A stretch of 64,000 nt of DNA from NCBI GenBank assembly GCA_030867875.1, contig JAOWCC010000936.1, positions 16,066,095-16,130,094 of the forward strand, in the 5' to 3' direction. This document shows, piece by piece, positions 61,768-64,000 of the stretch (position 1 is its first letter; each line of letters opens with the position of its first letter). Below the pieces are notes generated by a model, which saw nothing but the letters and a program-made list of their open reading frames with translations, was not told where the DNA came from and ran no database searches. The position numbers were made by a program, and so were the translations under genes. This DNA comes from Actinernus sp. WN-2022 (Eukaryota; Cnidaria; Anthozoa; Actiniaria; Actinernidae).

Positions 61768-62840
61768 AGACCGGGTAGGCAAATAATCTTGGATTTCTGA
61801 CAAAAATAAAAAACCACTCAATATGCTTCAAAATGATCTCAAACAATCTCCTGTTAGCTTCAGAACATGAATGGATTAAGTTGGAGAAAGAATTGAACAA
61901 AAAATCAACATCTTCAAAAAATGGTCAAATCTGGATATTTTTTGCCAGACCGGGTAGGCGAAAAGTCTTGGATTTCTGACAAAAATAAAAAACCCACTCA
62001 ATATGCTTCAAAATGATCTCAAACAATCTCCTGTTAGCTTCTGAACATCAATGGATTAAGTTGGAGAAAGAATTGAAGTAAAAATTAACATCATCAAAAA
62101 TGTTCAAATCTGGCTTTTTGATTTCTGACAAAAACTAAAAACCACTCGATAATGCTTCAAAATGATATCAAACAATCTACTGTTAGCTTCAGAACATGAA
62201 TGGATTAAGTTGGAGAAAGAATTGAACAAAAAATCAACATCTTCAAAAAATGGTCAAATCTGGATATTTTTTGCCAGACCGGGTAGGCGAAAAATCTTGG
62301 ATTTCTGACAAAAATAAAAAAACCACTCAATATGCTTCAAAATGATCTCAAACAATCTCCTGTTAGCTTCTGAACATCAATGGATTAAGTTGGAGAAAGA
62401 ATTGAAGTAAAAATTAACATCATCAAAAATGGTCAAATCTGGATTTTTGATTTCTGACAAAAACTAAAAACCACTCGATAATGCTTCAAAATGATATCAA
62501 ACAATCTCCTGTTAGCTTCAGAACATGAATGGATTAAGTTGGAGAAAGAATTGAACAAAAAATCAACATCTTCAAAAAATGGTCAAATCTGAATATTTTT
62601 TGCCACACCGGGTAGGCGAAAAATCTTGGATTTCTGACAAAAATAAAAAAAACACTCAATATGCTTCAAAATGATCTCAAACAATCTCCTGTTAGCTTCT
62701 GAACATCAATGGATTAAGTTGGAGAAAGAATTGAAGTAAAAATTAACATCATCAAAAATGGTCAAATCTGGCTTTTTGATTTCTGACAAAAACTAAAAAC
62801 CACTCGATAATGCTTCAAAATGATATCAAACAATCTCCTG

Positions 62841-63870
62841 GTTGCTTCAGAACATGAAAAGATTAAGTTGTAGATAGAATTGAAGAAGAAATTTATATCT
62901 TCAGAAATGGACAAATCTTATTTTTTTTTGGGCCAGACCGGGTGGGCGACAAATCTTGGATTTCTGACAAAAACTAAAAAGCACTAAATATGCTTCAGAA
63001 CATGAATGGAGAAAGTTGGAGAAATATTTTTTTTTAAAAATGTACATCTTCAAAATGGTCAAATCTGATTCTTTTTGGCCAAACCGCGTAGGCGAAAAAA
63101 TCTTGGATTTCTGACAAAAACAGAAAAAAACACTCAATATGCTTCAAAATGATCTCAAACAATCTCCTGGTAGCTTCAGAACATGAATGGATTAAGTTGG
63201 AGAAAGAATTGAAGAAACAAATCAACATCTTCAAACATGGTCAAATCTGATTTTTTTGGACAGACCGGGTAGGCAAAACATCTTGGATTCCAGACAAAAA
63301 CTCAAAAAACACTCAATACGCTTCAAAATGATCTCAAACAATCTCCTGGTTGCTTCAGAACATGAATGGATTAAGTTGGAGAAAGAATTGAAGAAGAAAT
63401 TTATATCTTCAAAAATGGACAAATCTTGATTTTTTTTTTGGGCCAGACCGGCTAGGCGAAAAATCTTGGATTTCTGACAAAAACTGAAAAAAACACTCAA
63501 TACGCTTCAAAATGATCTCAAACAATCTCCTGGTTGCTTCAGAACATGAATGGATTAAGTTGGAGAAAAAATTGAAGAAAAAAAATCAACATCTTTAAAA
63601 ATTGCAAATCTGATTTTTTTTGGCCAGACCGGGTAGGCGAAAAATCTTGGATTCCTGACAAAGAGTAAAAAACACTCAATATGCTTCAAAATAATCTCAA
63701 ACAATCTCCTGGTAGCTTCAGAACATGAATGGATTAAGTTGGAGAAAGAATTGAAGAAGAAATTTATATCTTCAAAAATGGACAAACCTTGATTTTTTTT
63801 TGGCCAGACCGGGTGGGCGACAAATCTTGGATTTCTGACAAAAACTAAAAAGCACTAAATATGCTTCAGG
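62841..63870 (+). repeat. Island of subarray I monomers inside subarray II
   Basis: The monomers switch abruptly to subarray I types (GAAAAGATTAAGTTGTAGATAG, TTGGACAGACCGGGTAGG, CCAAACCGCGTAGGCG). The order matches about 20.3-21.2 kb, including the rare GCTTCAGGACATGAATGG variant at the right end. After about 63875 subarray II monomers resume. Confidence 0.88.
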
Positions 63871-64000
63871 ACATGAATGGATTAAGTTGGAGAAAGAATT
63901 GAAGTAAAAATTAACATCATCAAAAATGGTCAAATCTGGATTTTTGATTTCTGACAAAAACTAAAAACCACTCGATAATGTTTCAAAATGATATCAAACA
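63871..64000 (+). repeat. Satellite subarray II resumes, running off the window
   Basis: A short-type monomer with GAAGTAAAAATTAACATCAT and ACTCGATAATG. The array continues past the end, so its true length is unknown. Confidence 0.9.

Larger units (their letters stand above)
28016..62840 (+). repeat. Satellite subarray II, 180-bp and shortened monomers with captured elements
   Basis: The main monomer is 180 bp (for example successive monomers at 32521, 32701 and 32881). It has ATTGAACAAAAAATCAACAT, ATATTTTTTGCCAGACCGGG and CAAAAATAAAAAAACCACTC. It alternates with shorter monomers of about 142-149 bp that carry GAAGTAAAAATTAACATCAT and CCACTCGATAATGCTTC and lack the CCAGACCGGG block. Because 180 is divisible by three, runs of the long monomer keep frames open. 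The 21 inserts and 6 MITEs listed separately sit at fixed positions within monomers. Compared with subarray I, monomers here are much more alike, indicating recent homogenisation. Confidence 0.97.

Noticed and set aside
13554..63957. Dozens of open frames of 60-176 codons on both strands (for example 26140-26670 minus, 176 codons)
   Set aside because: All are translations of the satellite monomer (recurrent HSCSEATRRLFEIILK or SNNLLVASEHEWIKLEKE). They open on both strands at once, start and stop at monomer variants, and show no codon-level constraint.
13485..64000. CRISPR-like regular repeats
   Set aside because: There are no unique spacers: the whole 176-181 bp unit repeats, and the context is eukaryotic.

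Overview
The window is animal (metazoan) nuclear DNA, most plausibly from a cnidarian such as a coral or sea anemone. Evidence: intron-split immunoglobulin-domain exons with consensus splice sites, plus remnants of DIRS-like, Penelope-like and Ty3/gypsy-like retroelements and a RecQ-like helicase fragment. There are no bacterial-style operons, no complete gene, no CRISPR array and no rRNA. The species assignment is inference.

Region 1 (1-10.1 kb): part of a minus-strand gene made of single-exon Ig domains. Five exons are recognisable, in transcript order 8965-9265, 7412-7712, 5399-5694, 3521-3817 and 423-687. Each starts after an AG acceptor in phase 1, and the four with a recognisable linker start with a D-P-x-K type one. 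Each ends at a GT(A/G)AGT donor. Four of the five differ from a multiple of three by one base, so the gene is either newly broken or the assembly carries single-base errors. The introns hold a tRNA-like tandem repeat, a DIRS-like Gag/RT remnant, a palindromic element flanked by a copied piece of exon, a RecQ-like fragment and a two-copy dispersed repeat.

Region 2 (10.1-13.48 kb): a 5'-truncated Penelope-like insertion with a 12-bp target-site duplication lies inside the second copy of the dispersed repeat. It is followed by the 3' half (RT to integrase, polypurine tract, start of LTR) of a decayed minus-strand Ty3/gypsy-like element. The gypsy element stops abruptly where the satellite begins.

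Region 3 (about 13.485 kb to the window end, 79% of the window): one head-to-tail satellite array of a roughly 176-181-bp monomer, about 300 monomers by length arithmetic. Subarray I (about 13.5-28.0 kb, plus an island at 62.84-63.87 kb) contains several monomer types arranged in roughly 2.03-kb and 1.05-kb higher-order units. Subarray II (about 28.0-62.8 kb) mixes 180-bp monomers with 142-149-bp deleted monomers. It carries 21 copies of a 238-bp non-satellite insert and 6 copies of a 682-bp terminal-inverted-repeat element (MITE), five in one orientation and one reversed. Nested duplications (about 6963, 6936, 2382, 1963, 1757 and 1548 bp) have spread these inserts. The array is non-coding in my reading: its many ORFs are by-products of a repeat with few stop codons.

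The clearest novelty is this layered satellite. Foreign elements were captured at fixed monomer positions, then amplified with the array, and one MITE copy appears to have moved again within it. I did not find a new protein-based system.
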